This document shows positions 50,740 through 61,663 of a stretch of DNA of 64,000 nucleotides, in pieces. Positions within the stretch are counted from its first letter, which is position 1. Every line of letters starts with the position of its first letter. The DNA lies in NCBI RefSeq assembly GCF_020886115.1, contig NZ_AP025185.1, positions 1,178,001 through 1,242,000 of the forward strand. The letters are read 5' to 3'. The translations under genes and the position numbers were made by a program. Under the pieces are notes generated by a model. The model worked only from the letters and a program-made list of their open reading frames with translations, did not search any database and was not told where the DNA came from. This DNA comes from Flavobacterium ammonificans. Lineage in GTDB: Bacteria > Bacteroidota > Bacteroidia > Flavobacteriales > Flavobacteriaceae.

Positions 50740-51345
50740 ATGGCAAGATATACTGGTCCAAGTACAAGAATCGCACGTAAATTCGGCGAGGCAATTTTCG
50801 GAGACGATAAAGCTTTCGAAAGAAGAAATTACCCACCTGGTCAACACGGGATGGCTAAAAAAAGAGGAAAAAAATCTGAATATGCTGTCCAGTTGATGGA
50901 AAAGCAAAAAGCTAAATATTCTTATGGAATTTTAGAAAAACAATTCAGAAATTTATTCGAAAAAGCATCAGCTACTAAAGGTGTTACTGGTGAAGTTTTA
51001 TTACAATTGTGTGAAGCAAGATTAGACAATGTTGTTTTTAGAATGGGTATTGCTCCTTCTAGAAGAGGTGCTCGTCAAATCGTTTCTCACAGACACATCA
51101 CTGTAAATGGTGAAGTGGTTAATATTCCTTCTTACCACCTTAAGCCTGGTGATATAGTTGCAGTTCGTGAAAAATCTAAATCATTAGAGGCTATCGAACG
51201 TTCTTTATCTAATTCAAGTCATGTTTATGAGTGGATTACATGGAATAACGATCTTAAGCAAGGAACTTTTGTTTCTGTACCTGCAAGATTGCAAATTCCA
51301 GAAAACATTAAAGAACAATTAATCGTAGAGTTGTACAACAAATAA
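50740..51345 (+). CDS. rpsD: Small ribosomal subunit protein uS4
   Basis: This 201-residue protein starts [20 protein letters not shown] and contains [20 protein letters not shown] and an S4 domain with [20 protein letters not shown] (about 92-111). It is a primary 16S 5'-domain binder and, in many bacteria, represses its own operon. Here it lacks the Cys cluster of zinc-binding forms. Confidence 0.98.
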   Translation: MARYTGPSTRIARKFGEAIFGDDKAFERRNYPPGQHGMAKKRGKKSEYAVQLMEKQKAKYSYGILEKQFRNLFEKASATKGVTGEVLLQLCEARLDNVVFRMGIAPSRRGARQIVSHRHITVNGEVVNIPSYHLKPGDIVAVREKSKSLEAIERSLSNSSHVYEWITWNNDLKQGTFVSVPARLQIPENIKEQLIVELYNK

Positions 51346-51366
51346 TAATTGACTTAGTCGAAATTT

Positions 51367-52359
51367 ATGGCAATATTTAATTTTCAGAAGCCCGATAAAG
51401 TTATCATGATCGATTCAACCGATTTTGAAGGTAAATTTGAATTTAGACCTTTAGAACCTGGTTACGGATTGACTGTTGGTAATGCACTTAGAAGAGTTTT
51501 GCTTTCAGCATTGGAAGGTTATGCAATCACATCGGTTCGCATCGAAGGTGTAGATCATGAGTTTTCTACTATTTCAGGAGTTGTTGAAGACGTTACCGAA
51601 ATTATCCTTAATCTTAAACAAGTACGTTTCAAACGTCAAATTGAAGATATCGATAATGAATCTGTTACTATTTCAGTTTCTGGTAAAGAGCAATTAACAG
51701 CTGGTGATTTTCAAAAATTTATTTCAGGTTTTCAAGTTCTGAATCCAGAACTTGTAATTTGTAACATTGATAGTAAAGTCAAACTGAATTTCGATTTAAC
51801 AATTGAAAAAGGTAGAGGATATGTTCCTGCTGAAGAGAACAAAAAACAAAATGCTGCAATTGGAACCATTTTTACAGATTCAATTTTTACTCCGGTAAAA
51901 AATGTAAAATATGCTATTGAAAACTTCCGTGTAGAGCAAAAAACAGATTATGAAAAATTAGTTTTTGAAATTAAAACTGATGGTTCTATTAATCCTAAAG
52001 ATGCACTTACTGAAGCGGCTAAAGTTTTAATTCACCATTTCATGTTGTTCTCAGACGAAAGAATCACTCTTGAGGCTGACGAAATAGCACAAACAGAATC
52101 ATACGATGAGGAATCATTACACATGAGACAATTGCTTAAAACTAAGCTTGTTGATATGGATCTTTCTGTTAGAGCATTAAACTGCTTGAAAGCGGCTGAA
52201 GTTGATACACTTGGTGATTTAGTATCGTTCAATAAAAATGACCTAATGAAATTCCGTAATTTCGGTAAGAAATCGTTAACTGAACTTGATGAGTTAGTAG
52301 CGGTTAAAAACTTGACCTTCGGAATGGACTTGGCAAAATACAAACTAGATAAAGAATAA
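51367..52359 (+). CDS. rpoA: RNA polymerase subunit alpha
   Basis: This 330-residue protein has an N-terminal domain ([20 protein letters not shown], residues about 31-50, and the SISGVVEDV region) for dimerisation and core assembly. A linker is followed by a C-terminal domain (about 245-330, [20 protein letters not shown] and [15 protein letters not shown]) that contacts UP elements and activators. It lies 21 bp after rpsD and 40 bp before rplQ. Confidence 0.98.
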   Translation: MAIFNFQKPDKVIMIDSTDFEGKFEFRPLEPGYGLTVGNALRRVLLSALEGYAITSVRIEGVDHEFSTISGVVEDVTEIILNLKQVRFKRQIEDIDNESVTISVSGKEQLTAGDFQKFISGFQVLNPELVICNIDSKVKLNFDLTIEKGRGYVPAEENKKQNAAIGTIFTDSIFTPVKNVKYAIENFRVEQKTDYEKLVFEIKTDGSINPKDALTEAAKVLIHHFMLFSDERITLEADEIAQTESYDEESLHMRQLLKTKLVDMDLSVRALNCLKAAEVDTLGDLVSFNKNDLMKFRNFGKKSLTELDELVAVKNLTFGMDLAKYKLDKE

Positions 52360-52399
52360 TCTAATCTCCCCTTTAGGGTAGGTTACATTTCATAAAGCA

Positions 52400-52903
52400 A
52401 TGAGACACGGAAAAAAATTCAATCACTTAAGCAGACAGACTGCACATAGAAAATCTATGTTGGCTAATATGGCTTGTTCTCTTATTGAGCACAAACGTAT
52501 TAACACTACTGTTGCTAAAGCAAAAGCGCTTAAACAATTTGTTGAGCCATTAATAACAAAATCAAAAGCAGATACGACTCACAATCGTCGTATTGTTTTT
52601 TCTTACTTACGTAGCAAATATGCAGTAACTGACTTGTTCAGAGATGTAGCTGCTAAAGTAGGTGACCGTCCAGGTGGATACACTCGTATCATTAAAGTTG
52701 GAAATCGTTTAGGAGATAATGCTGATATGGCGATGATCGAATTAGTAGATTTCAACGAACTTTACAACGGAGGTAAAAAAGAAGTTAAAAAAGCAAAAAG
52801 CCGTCGTGGTGGAAAAGCTAAAAAAGCGGATGAAGTTGAAGCAGCTCCTGTTGCAGAAATTCCAGTTGCTGATGCTGAACCAACTACTGAAGCTGCTGAA
52901 TAG
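52400..52903 (+). CDS. rplQ: Large ribosomal subunit protein bL17
   Basis: This 167-residue protein has the standard core ([40 protein letters not shown] region near 29-50) and a C-terminal extension from about residue 125 rich in Lys then Glu and Ala ([20 protein letters not shown]). That extension is longer than in E. coli (127 residues), as is common in this phylum. It is the last gene of the supercluster and is followed by a strong terminator. Confidence 0.97.
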   Translation: MRHGKKFNHLSRQTAHRKSMLANMACSLIEHKRINTTVAKAKALKQFVEPLITKSKADTTHNRRIVFSYLRSKYAVTDLFRDVAAKVGDRPGGYTRIIKVGNRLGDNADMAMIELVDFNELYNGGKKEVKKAKSRRGGKAKKADEVEAAPVAEIPVADAEPTTEAAE

Positions 52904-52929
52904 TTATGATGTTAATCATTCAATAATAG

Positions 52930-52967
52930 AAAAGGATAAACTAATTTTAGTTTATCCTTTTTTTTTG
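52930..52967 (+). terminator. Intrinsic terminator after rplQ
   Basis: Stem AAAGGATAAACTA / TAGTTTATCCTTT with a 4-nt loop and a long T-run follows rplQ by about 26 bp. It marks the end of the ribosomal supercluster. Confidence 0.95.
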
Positions 52968-53011
52968 ATTTTTTTCAAAATCATAACTTTTCAAAATCTT
53001 CTATAAAATAA

Positions 53012-53042
53012 TTGCAATCGCTGCTTTTATAATTTAAATTTG
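53012..53042 (+). promoter_or_regulatory. carA promoter (TTG - 20 bp - TAAATTTG)
   Basis: TTG at 53012-53014 and TAAATTTG at 53035-53042 match the Bacteroidota -33/-7 consensus, 18 nt before the carA ATG. Confidence 0.85.
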
Positions 53043-53060
53043 CAGCATATTTAACTACAC

Positions 53061-54161
53061 ATGAAATACACAACTAGACAAAGTGCCATTCTATTATTAA
53101 GTGATGGAACTATTTTTCACGGAAAATCTATTGGAATTAGCGGAACTACTTTTGGTGAAGTTTGTTTCAATACCGGAATGACAGGATACCAAGAAATCTT
53201 TACAGATCCTTCTTATTTTGGCCAAATCATGGTCGCTACTAATGCTCACATTGGTAACTACGGTGTGAATGACAAAGAAATAGAATCGCAAGGAATAAAG
53301 ATTGCTGGCTTAGTATGTAAAAATTTCAGTTTTAATTATTCTCGTCCAGATGCTACCGAAAGTTTAGAAGAGTATTTTATCAAGCAAAATCTCATCTGTA
53401 TTTCGGATGTAGACACTCGCGCTTTAGTAAGTTATATTCGTGATAATGGCGCTATGAATTCTGTTATCTGTACTGACGGAACTCCTATTGAAGAATTGAA
53501 AGCCGCTTTAGCTCAAGTTCCAGATATGAAAGGATTGGAGTTGGCCTCTAAAGTATCTACTAAGGAACCTTATTTCTTTGGAGATGAAAATGCTAGTTAT
53601 AAAATTGCTGCGTTAGATTTAGGGATTAAAACCAATATACTTCGCAACTTTGCTAAAAGAGATTGTTACATCAAGGTATTTCCTTATGATGCCACTTATA
53701 CCGACTTAGCTTCGTTTAATCCGGATGGTTACTTCTTATCAAATGGCCCTGGTGATCCCGATCCTTTGACGAGTGCTATTGGAGTAGCAAAAGAAATTAT
53801 TGCTAACAACAAACCTCTATTTGGAATTTGTTTAGGACACCAAGTAATTGCTTTGGCAAATGGTGTATCTACTTATAAAATGTTTAATGGGCATCGAGGG
53901 ATCAACCATCCTGTAAAGAACGTTATTACGGGTAAAGGAGAGATTACTTCTCAAAACCACGGTTTTGCTGTCAATAAAGAAGAATTAGAACAACATCCTG
54001 ATTTAGAAATTACCCATTTGCATTTGAATGATGCAACCGTTGCTGGTATGCGTATGAAAAATAAAAACTGTTTTTCAGTACAATACCATCCTGAAGCAAG
54101 TCCTGGTCCACATGATTCATCGTATCTGTTTGATCAATTTATTGAGAACATGAAAAAATAA
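53061..54161 (+). CDS. carA: Carbamoyl-phosphate synthase small subunit
   Basis: This 366-residue protein has an N-terminal CarA domain (LLLSDGTIFHGKSIGISGTT; NTGMTGYQEIFTDPSYFGQI) and a C-terminal class I glutamine amidotransferase with the nucleophile Cys257 in FGICLGHQVIALA and the YHPEASPG histidine and glutamate. It supplies ammonia to CarB for carbamoyl phosphate (arginine and pyrimidines). carB is not adjacent: eno follows. Two guanidino-hydrolase genes lie about 3 kb downstream but no link is shown. Confidence 0.97.
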   Translation: MKYTTRQSAILLLSDGTIFHGKSIGISGTTFGEVCFNTGMTGYQEIFTDPSYFGQIMVATNAHIGNYGVNDKEIESQGIKIAGLVCKNFSFNYSRPDATESLEEYFIKQNLICISDVDTRALVSYIRDNGAMNSVICTDGTPIEELKAALAQVPDMKGLELASKVSTKEPYFFGDENASYKIAALDLGIKTNILRNFAKRDCYIKVFPYDATYTDLASFNPDGYFLSNGPGDPDPLTSAIGVAKEIIANNKPLFGICLGHQVIALANGVSTYKMFNGHRGINHPVKNVITGKGEITSQNHGFAVNKEELEQHPDLEITHLHLNDATVAGMRMKNKNCFSVQYHPEASPGPHDSSYLFDQFIENMKK

Positions 54162-54169
54162 AATAAAAG

Positions 54170-54196
54170 GCGAAGTGATACCACTTCGCTTTTTTT
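54170..54196 (+). terminator. Intrinsic terminator after carA
   Basis: Stem GCGAAGTG / CACTTCGC with an ATAC loop followed by seven Ts, 8 bp after the carA stop. Confidence 0.95.
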
Positions 54197-54313
54197 ATAG
54201 GCTTATTTTCAAAATACAAGCTTATTGATTGATCTTAATTTTTCTTGCGAGAATTACAACGTTTTCGTTAATAAGATTGATTTTTTTTATATTTTCATTA
54301 ACTAAAGATGTAA

Positions 54314-54321
54314 TATATTTG
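54314..54321 (+). promoter_or_regulatory. Candidate -7 element for eno
   Basis: TATATTTG matches the TAnnTTTG consensus, 41 nt before the eno ATG. No TTG is at proper distance upstream, so the -33 element is not evident. Confidence 0.55.
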
Positions 54322-54350
54322 CCATAAAATAATAAAGTTCAACAATTTAA

Positions 54351-55655
<1,305 letters not shown>

Positions 55656-55676
55656 TCAACTCATTTGATAGTAATT

Positions 55677-55708
55677 AACCATTCGCTTATAGTGAATGGT
55701 TTTTTTTT
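55677..55708 (+). terminator. Intrinsic terminator after eno
   Basis: Stem AACCATTCGC / GTGAATGGTT, with one G-U pair, and a run of eight Ts, 21 bp after the eno stop. Confidence 0.92.
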
Positions 55709-55765
55709 GTAAAAAAATTAACACTTTCAATACGGGATTAATTTTCAAATTAATATTGAATTCCC

Positions 55766-55773
55766 TAAATTTG
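55766..55773 (+). promoter_or_regulatory. Candidate -7 element for gltA
   Basis: TAAATTTG matches TAnnTTTG about 38 nt upstream of the gltA start. The -33 element is not clear. Confidence 0.5.
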
Positions 55774-55811
55774 AGAAAAATATTTTATAAATTTTTATTT
55801 CTATTAATAAT

Positions 55812-57083
55812 ATGTCAAAAATAGCAACATTAGAAATCGATGGCAATCAATTTGAACTCCCACTTATTGTTGGAAGCGAAAATGAAGGTGCTGTTGATAT
55901 AAGTAAATTACGTGACGCTTCGGGTTTAATTACATTAGATCCAGGCTACAAAAATTCAGGATCATGTAAAAGTGAAATCACTTTCCTTGATGGAGAACTA
56001 GGTATATTACGCTACCGCGGTTATTCTATTGAAGATTTGGCTGAAAAATCGAATTTTCTAGAGGTTTCTTATTTAGTTATTTTTGGTGAACTACCTACAG
56101 CAGAGCAATTGCATCAGTTTGAGGAAGACATTAGAAAATATACTTTGGTGAACGAGGAAATGAAAAATATCATTGATGGTTTCCCAAAAACAGCTCATCC
56201 AATGGGTGTTTTGTCAGCTTTGACAAGTGCTTTGACTGCGTTTAATCCAAAGTCAGTTAATGTTGAGAATAGTAAAGAAATGTACGAAGCGGTTTGTAAG
56301 ACTATGGGTAAATTCTTAGTTATTGCAACTTGGACGTATAGAAAGAGCATGGGCTTCCCGTTAAATTATTATGATAATACAAAAGGATACGTAGAAAATT
56401 TCATGCATTTGATGTTTGAATTGCCTACAGGACCTTATGCTGCTGATCCAGTAGTTATTAATGCTTTGGATAAATTATTCATTCTTCATGCTGATCACGA
56501 GCAAAACTGTTCTACTTCTACTGTACGTATGGTAGGTTCTTCACATGCTGGTTTGTTTGCTTCTATTTCTGCAGGGGTTTCTGCACTTTGGGGACCACTT
56601 CACGGCGGAGCAAATCAAGCGGTACTAGAAATGCTTGAAGAAATTTACAAAACAGGTGGTGATGCGGATAAGTATTTGGCTAAAGCCAAAGATAAAAATG
56701 ATCCATTCCGTTTGATGGGATTTGGTCACCGTGTGTACAAAAACTTTGATCCAAGAGCTAAAATTATCAAAAAAGCGGCTGATGAAGTATTGGGAACACT
56801 TGGCGTTGAAGATCCAATTTTAGCAATTGCTAAAAAATTAGAAGAGTCTGCATTAGAAGACGAATACTTCAAATCAAGAAATTTATATCCAAACGTGGAT
56901 TTCTATTCTGGAATTATTTACAGAGCCTTAGGAATTCCTACGGATATGTTTACCGTAATGTTTGCTATTGGAAGATTACCTGGTTGGATTGCGCAATGGA
57001 AAGAAATGCGTGAAAACAAAGAGCCTATTGGTAGACCAAGACAAGTTTATGTTGGACATCCTTTAAGAGAATTTAAACGATAA
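55812..57083 (+). CDS. gltA: Citrate synthase (type II, hexameric-like)
   Basis: This 423-residue protein has an N-terminal beta-rich region (GLITLDPGYKNSGSCKSEIT) and the active-site HADHEQNCSTSTVR, LWGPLHGGANQAVLEML and FGHRVYKNFDPRAKII. The histidines and the Asp needed for catalysis (in VDFYSGIIYRALGIP) are present. The N-terminal domain and length fit the NADH-regulated Gram-negative type. It condenses oxaloacetate and acetyl-CoA, starting the TCA cycle. Confidence 0.97.
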   Translation: MSKIATLEIDGNQFELPLIVGSENEGAVDISKLRDASGLITLDPGYKNSGSCKSEITFLDGELGILRYRGYSIEDLAEKSNFLEVSYLVIFGELPTAEQLHQFEEDIRKYTLVNEEMKNIIDGFPKTAHPMGVLSALTSALTAFNPKSVNVENSKEMYEAVCKTMGKFLVIATWTYRKSMGFPLNYYDNTKGYVENFMHLMFELPTGPYAADPVVINALDKLFILHADHEQNCSTSTVRMVGSSHAGLFASISAGVSALWGPLHGGANQAVLEMLEEIYKTGGDADKYLAKAKDKNDPFRLMGFGHRVYKNFDPRAKIIKKAADEVLGTLGVEDPILAIAKKLEESALEDEYFKSRNLYPNVDFYSGIIYRALGIPTDMFTVMFAIGRLPGWIAQWKEMRENKEPIGRPRQVYVGHPLREFKR

Positions 57084-57102
57084 TTCGAATACGAATATTT
57101 CT

Positions 57103-57133
57103 AAAGCTTCACTTTCTAGTGAAGCTTTTTTTG
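57103..57133 (+). terminator. Intrinsic terminator after gltA
   Basis: Stem AAAGCTTCACT / AGTGAAGCTTT with a TTCT loop and T-run, about 20 bp after the gltA stop. Confidence 0.93.
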
Positions 57134-57162
57134 TTATCTTAGCTCACTTAAATCCCGAATTT

Positions 57163-58077
57163 ATGTTGCAATTAAATGTGAAAGATGAGTCGTCAAGACT
57201 TCGAGCTGTAGTGCTGGGGACTGCAAAAAGTAATGGGCCAACTCCAAAAATTGAGGAGGCATACGATCCAAAATCATTGGAACATATTATAGCAGGGACC
57301 TACCCAATTGAAGCCGATATGGTTCTTGAAATGGATGCTTTCGAAGCAGTTTTCAAAAAGTATGGTGTAACCGTGTATCGTCCTGAAATAATTGAAAATT
57401 ACAATCAGATTTTTACTCGTGATATCGGTTTTGTTATTGAGGATGTATTTGTAAAGTCTAATATTCTACCTGATAGAGAGCGCGAATTGGATGCAATTCA
57501 ATATGTGATTGATCAAATGAATCCTACTAAGGTAGTTCGCCCACCCGAAGAGGTTCATATTGAAGGAGGCGATGTGATGCTTTGGGGGAATTATATTTTT
57601 GTAGGTACTTACAAAGGAAGTGATTACAAAGATTATATTACGGCACGCACTAATTGGCAAGGTGTGGAATACCTTAGAAAATTGTTCCCAAACAAAATAG
57701 TAAAAGAATTCGATTTGGTTAAATCCAAAATTGAAGCGCGTGATAATGCCTTGCATTTGGATTGTTGTTTTCAACCTGTGGGTGAAACAAAGGGAATTAT
57801 CTACAAACGTGGCTTTCGAGAGGAAGCAGATTATATGTTCTTAGTACAATTGTTTGGTAAAGAAAATCTATTTCATATCGAGAGAGAAGAAATGTATCAT
57901 ATGTATTCGAATGTGTTTTCGATTGCTCCTGATGTGGTCGTTTCTGAACGAAAATTTACACGTTTGAATAACTGGCTTAGAGAAAACGGATTTACAGTAG
58001 AAGAAATACCCTATGCTGAAATAGCCAAACAAGAAGGATTATTGCGATGTTCGACATTGCCTTTGATTAGAGAATAA
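57163..58077 (+). CDS. Guanidino-group hydrolase, DDAH/arginine deiminase-like
   Basis: This 304-residue protein has the pentein (amidinotransferase) fold. The catalytic triad pieces are EGGD (134-137), His198 in ALHLDCCF and Cys296 in LLRCSTLPLI, plus TRD (85-87) near the N-terminus. Members hydrolyse arginine, methylarginines or similar guanidino compounds to citrulline or related products. The family assignment is firm but the substrate is not. It sits 76 bp before a second pentein gene with an AT-rich inverted repeat in between. Confidence 0.85.
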   Translation: MLQLNVKDESSRLRAVVLGTAKSNGPTPKIEEAYDPKSLEHIIAGTYPIEADMVLEMDAFEAVFKKYGVTVYRPEIIENYNQIFTRDIGFVIEDVFVKSNILPDRERELDAIQYVIDQMNPTKVVRPPEEVHIEGGDVMLWGNYIFVGTYKGSDYKDYITARTNWQGVEYLRKLFPNKIVKEFDLVKSKIEARDNALHLDCCFQPVGETKGIIYKRGFREEADYMFLVQLFGKENLFHIEREEMYHMYSNVFSIAPDVVVSERKFTRLNNWLRENGFTVEEIPYAEIAKQEGLLRCSTLPLIRE

Positions 58078-58081
58078 ATGT

Positions 58082-58128
58082 GTTTAAAGTTTAAAGTTTA
58101 AGGTTGTTACTAACTTTAAACTTTAAAC
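58082..58128. repeat. 17-bp AT-rich inverted repeat between the two pentein genes
   Basis: GTTTAAAGTTTAAAGTT and AACTTTAAACTTTAAAC are perfect inverted copies with a 13-nt loop. It lies just before the second pentein gene, so it may end transcription or be a dispersed repeat. Confidence 0.75.
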
Positions 58129-58153
58129 TTCTAACTTTAAACAGTAAAAAAAC

Positions 58154-59095
58154 ATGAACCAAACTACTAACGCTATACTAATGATTCGCCCAGTGGCGTT
58201 TCGAATGAACGAACAAACTGCTGTTAATAATTACTACCAAAAAGTGTTGGACGGATTATTACCTGCAACGGTTAATGCTAAGGCACAACAAGAATTTGAT
58301 GCTTTCGTTGCGCAATTGCGTGCTGTGGGGATTCAAGTTATTGTGGTAGAGGATACTACTGATACTGATACGCCCGATAGTATTTTTCCGAATAATTGGA
58401 TTTCGTTTCACGAAAATGGCGATGTGGTTTTGTATCCTATGTTTGCTGAAAATCGTCGTTTGGAGCGTCGTGAAGATATTTTAGATGTATTGGAAGACGA
58501 GGGTTTTGTGGTCAACGAAATAATGGATTATACTTCAGCTGAAACGGAAGGGTATTACCTAGAAGGAACAGGTAGTATTGTCTTAGACAGAGAAAACGGC
58601 AAAGCCTATTGTGCTTTATCTCCGCGTGCTGATGAAGAATTATTCATTGAGTTCTGCGAAGATTTTGAATACACACCGGTTATTTTTGAAGCCTTTCAAA
58701 CAGTTGCAGATGAGCGAAAGCTAATTTATCATACCAATGTGATGATGTGTATTGGCGACACCTTTGCAGTGATTTGTGCGGATTGTATTGATGATAAAAA
58801 AGAGCGCAAAATGGTTTTGGACAGTCTACGCGGTGACGAAAAAGAAATTATCTTGATTACAGAAGCGCAGTTGAACAATTTTGCAGGCAATATGTTGGAG
58901 GTGATTGGAGCGAATGAACGTCGCTATTTAGTGATGAGTGCTTCGGCCTACCAATCTTTAACCAAAAAACAGATTGCGCAACTAGAAGAGCATTTGACTA
59001 TTTTAAAGGCAAATTTAGATACCATTGAAGCTTGTGGAGGGGGAAGTGCACGTTGTATGATGGCTGAAATTTTCTTACCTATGGCAACGGTTTAG
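58154..59095 (+). CDS. ctlX: Citrulline utilization hydrolase-like protein (CtlX family)
   Basis: This 313-residue pentein protein has FPNNW (78-82), LEGTG (136-140), the catalytic His193 in IYHTNVMMCI and Cys301 in GGGSARCMMAEIFLP. The FPNNWISFH and GSARCMMAEIF signatures match CtlX-type enzymes of citrulline/ornithine metabolism. Together with the preceding DDAH-like gene it suggests stepwise breakdown of guanidino or ureido compounds. The order and roles are inferred. Confidence 0.82.
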   Translation: MNQTTNAILMIRPVAFRMNEQTAVNNYYQKVLDGLLPATVNAKAQQEFDAFVAQLRAVGIQVIVVEDTTDTDTPDSIFPNNWISFHENGDVVLYPMFAENRRLERREDILDVLEDEGFVVNEIMDYTSAETEGYYLEGTGSIVLDRENGKAYCALSPRADEELFIEFCEDFEYTPVIFEAFQTVADERKLIYHTNVMMCIGDTFAVICADCIDDKKERKMVLDSLRGDEKEIILITEAQLNNFAGNMLEVIGANERRYLVMSASAYQSLTKKQIAQLEEHLTILKANLDTIEACGGGSARCMMAEIFLPMATV

Positions 59096-59105
59096 TCGGA
59101 ATAAT

Positions 59106-59138
59106 TTGACACAAACGTTTCTTTTTTGATTACTTTTG
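59106..59138 (+). promoter_or_regulatory. Promoter upstream of the CoA-binding gene (TTG - 22 bp - TACTTTTG)
   Basis: TTG at 59106-59108 and TACTTTTG at 59131-59138 match the consensus, about 20 nt before the CoA-binding ATG. Confidence 0.7.
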
Positions 59139-59157
59139 CAGCATACAATTCAAATCG

Positions 59158-59523
59158 ATGAAAAATAAAAAAACTTTGGTGCTTGGCGCTACTACTAAAC
59201 CGGAACGTTATGCTTTTAAAGCGATCACCGCTTTGGTGGGCAAAGGGCATTCTGTATTGGCGATTGGGCAAAATGCAGGTGAGGTGGCAGGAGTTAAAAT
59301 CCAAACCAAAGCACTGCCTATAAAAAGTATAGACACAGTAAGTTTGTATCTTAATCCAGCACGACAAAGGGAATATTATAATTATATAATTGAAGCCCAT
59401 CCTAAACGGGTGATTTTTAATCCAGGAACGGAGAATCCAGAATTTTACCAACTGTTAGCACTGAATGATATTCAGGTAGAAGTTGCTTGTACTTTGGTTT
59501 TATTGGCTACCAATCAATATTAA
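59158..59523 (+). CDS. CoA-binding domain protein
   Basis: This 121-residue Rossmann-fold protein has KTLVLGATTKPERYAFKAI near the N-terminus and GVKIQTKALPIKSIDTV. The arrangement is that of YccU-type CoA_binding_2 proteins. Function is not known in detail. Downstream, recR has its own -7-like element (TACTTTTG at 59547-59554). Confidence 0.85.
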   Translation: MKNKKTLVLGATTKPERYAFKAITALVGKGHSVLAIGQNAGEVAGVKIQTKALPIKSIDTVSLYLNPARQREYYNYIIEAHPKRVIFNPGTENPEFYQLLALNDIQVEVACTLVLLATNQY

Positions 59524-59559
59524 GCCAATTCGTTTGTTCAATTCACTACTTTTGTATCC

Positions 59560-60180
59560 ATGGAATTTTCTTCAAAATTATTAGAAAAAGCAGTCAACGA
59601 AATGTCTCAATTGCCAGGAATTGGTAAGCGTACGGCTTTGCGATTGGTTTTGCATTTGTTGAAACAACCACAGGAACAAACGCAGTATTTGTCCCAAGCT
59701 TTGACAAGCATGCGCGAAGAAATTAAACATTGCACGAGCTGTAATAATATTTCGGATACTAATTTGTGTGAAATTTGTGCCAATGTGAGTCGGAACCATC
59801 AAATGATTTGTGTGGTAGAAGACATTCGCGATGTGATGGCAATAGAAAATACAGGACAGTTTAGAGGTATTTACCACGTTTTAGGAGGTAAAATATCACC
59901 AATTGACGGGGTAGGACCTAGCCAATTGTATATTAGTCCTTTGATTGATAAAGTAAAGCAAGGTGGCGTAAGCGAAATCATTTTTGCGTTGAGCTCCACT
60001 ATGGAAGGTGATACAACCAATTTTTATATTTACAAACAAATTATGGATTATCCAGTGGAATTGTCTACGATAGCCAGAGGGATTTCGGTGGGAGATGAAT
60101 TGGAGTATGCGGATGAAGTGACCTTAGGACGTAGTATTTTACAACGCGTTCCTTTTGAAAAATCCATCAAGAACAATTAA
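59560..60180 (+). CDS. recR: Recombination mediator protein RecR
   Basis: This 206-residue protein has an N-terminal helix-hairpin-helix ([17 protein letters not shown]), a four-Cys zinc knuckle ([16 protein letters not shown]) and a Toprim domain ([39 protein letters not shown] region). It acts with RecO and RecF to load RecA at gaps. A TACTTTTG -7 element precedes it by 6 bp. Confidence 0.97.
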   Translation: MEFSSKLLEKAVNEMSQLPGIGKRTALRLVLHLLKQPQEQTQYLSQALTSMREEIKHCTSCNNISDTNLCEICANVSRNHQMICVVEDIRDVMAIENTGQFRGIYHVLGGKISPIDGVGPSQLYISPLIDKVKQGGVSEIIFALSSTMEGDTTNFYIYKQIMDYPVELSTIARGISVGDELEYADEVTLGRSILQRVPFEKSIKNN

Positions 60181-60210
60181 AATAAAGTCGAACGACTAAA
60201 GATAGAATCA

Positions 60211-61602
60211 ATGAAGATTACAAAAATTTGTTGCATTGGAGCGGGATATGTAGGCGGACCTACTATGGCAGTAATTACTCAAAAATGCCCACACATTCAA
60301 GTGACGGTTGTCGATTTAAATGCAGAGCGTATTGCCGCTTGGAATGACGAAAATGTCGATAATATTCCGATTTATGAACCGGGTTTGAGCGCTGTTGTAG
60401 CAGAAGCCAGAGGTAGAAACCTCTTTTTTTCTACCGATGTGGAAAAAGCGATTGATGAAGCGCAATTGATTTTTATTTCGGTGAATACGCCAACCAAAAC
60501 TTACGGAAAAGGAAAAGGAATGGCGGCCGATTTAAAGTACATCGAATTGTGTGCGCGTCAAATTGCTCAAGTGGCCAAAGACAACAAAATTGTGGTGGAG
60601 AAATCTACTTTGCCGGTGCGTACTGCCGAGGCGATTAAAAATATATTAGACCATACCGGAAACGGAGTGCAATTTCAAATTTTGTCCAATCCAGAGTTTT
60701 TAGCGGAAGGGACAGCGGTTCAAGACTTATTACATCCAGATCGTATTTTAATTGGAGGTGATACTACTCTCGAGGGACAAAATGCGATTCAGGCCTTAGT
60801 AGATGTCTATGCTAATTGGGTGCCAACAGATAAAATCTTGACGACTAATGTTTGGTCTTCCGAATTGTCAAAATTGACAGCTAATGCTTTTTTAGCGCAG
60901 CGTATTTCATCGATTAATGCGCTATCCGAATTGTGTGAAAAAACCGGAGCTGATGTCAATGAAGTAGCTCGTGCTATTGGAATGGATAGCCGTATTGGTT
61001 CTAAATTTTTGAAATCTTCTGTTGGTTTTGGAGGTTCTTGTTTTCAAAAAGACATATTGAATTTGGTCTACATCGCTAAGTCCTATGGATTAAACGAAGT
61101 GGCGGATTATTGGGAGCAAGTGATTATCATGAACGACCATCAAAAAAGACGTTTTTCGGCTAAAATTGTTCAAACCTTATACAATACGGTGGCATCCAAA
61201 AAGATTGCATTTTTGGGTTGGGCGTTTAAAAAAGATACGAATGATACTCGCGAATCAGCTGCAATCTATGTAGCTGATGATTTGATCAATGAACAAGCTC
61301 AAATTGCGGTTTATGATCCCAAAGTTTCGCCTACTAAGGTGATTGCCGATTTGGATTATCTAGAAACACGTTCGCATGATGCGAATGTGGCTCAAATACA
61401 ATCTTTCTCTAATGCGTATGAGGCCTGTCAAGGAGCACATGCCATTGCAGTCTTGACCGAATGGGATGAATTTACTACTTACGATTGGCAAAAAATATAC
61501 GATGGTATGCAAAAACCGGCCTTTGTATTCGATGGTCGTAATTTGTTAAATCGTAATGAGTTGGAAACCATTGGCTTTGTATACCAAGGTATTGGAGCTT
61601 AA
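60211..61602 (+). CDS. ugd: UDP-glucose 6-dehydrogenase
   Basis: This 463-residue NAD-dependent dehydrogenase begins [20 protein letters not shown]. The catalytic Cys277 sits in [10 protein letters not shown], and the [10 protein letters not shown] and FDGRNLLN segments are typical. The protein is strikingly like animal UGDH along the whole length: the [43 protein letters not shown] and [19 protein letters not shown] segments match the animal pattern. It makes UDP-glucuronate for polysaccharide synthesis and is next to a UpxY-like gene. Its origin is open. Confidence 0.93.
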   Translation: MKITKICCIGAGYVGGPTMAVITQKCPHIQVTVVDLNAERIAAWNDENVDNIPIYEPGLSAVVAEARGRNLFFSTDVEKAIDEAQLIFISVNTPTKTYGKGKGMAADLKYIELCARQIAQVAKDNKIVVEKSTLPVRTAEAIKNILDHTGNGVQFQILSNPEFLAEGTAVQDLLHPDRILIGGDTTLEGQNAIQALVDVYANWVPTDKILTTNVWSSELSKLTANAFLAQRISSINALSELCEKTGADVNEVARAIGMDSRIGSKFLKSSVGFGGSCFQKDILNLVYIAKSYGLNEVADYWEQVIIMNDHQKRRFSAKIVQTLYNTVASKKIAFLGWAFKKDTNDTRESAAIYVADDLINEQAQIAVYDPKVSPTKVIADLDYLETRSHDANVAQIQSFSNAYEACQGAHAIAVLTEWDEFTTYDWQKIYDGMQKPAFVFDGRNLLNRNELETIGFVYQGIGA

Positions 61603-61663
61603 TTTTTTTTGACTTTTAAATTATTACTAACCTAGCGCCTAAGTGTCTTTGCAGCAAAATAAC

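Noticed and set aside
52806..53006. Small ORF overlapping the end of rplQ
   Set aside because: It is another frame of the repetitive Lys/Glu/Ala-rich rplQ tail and runs through the terminator.
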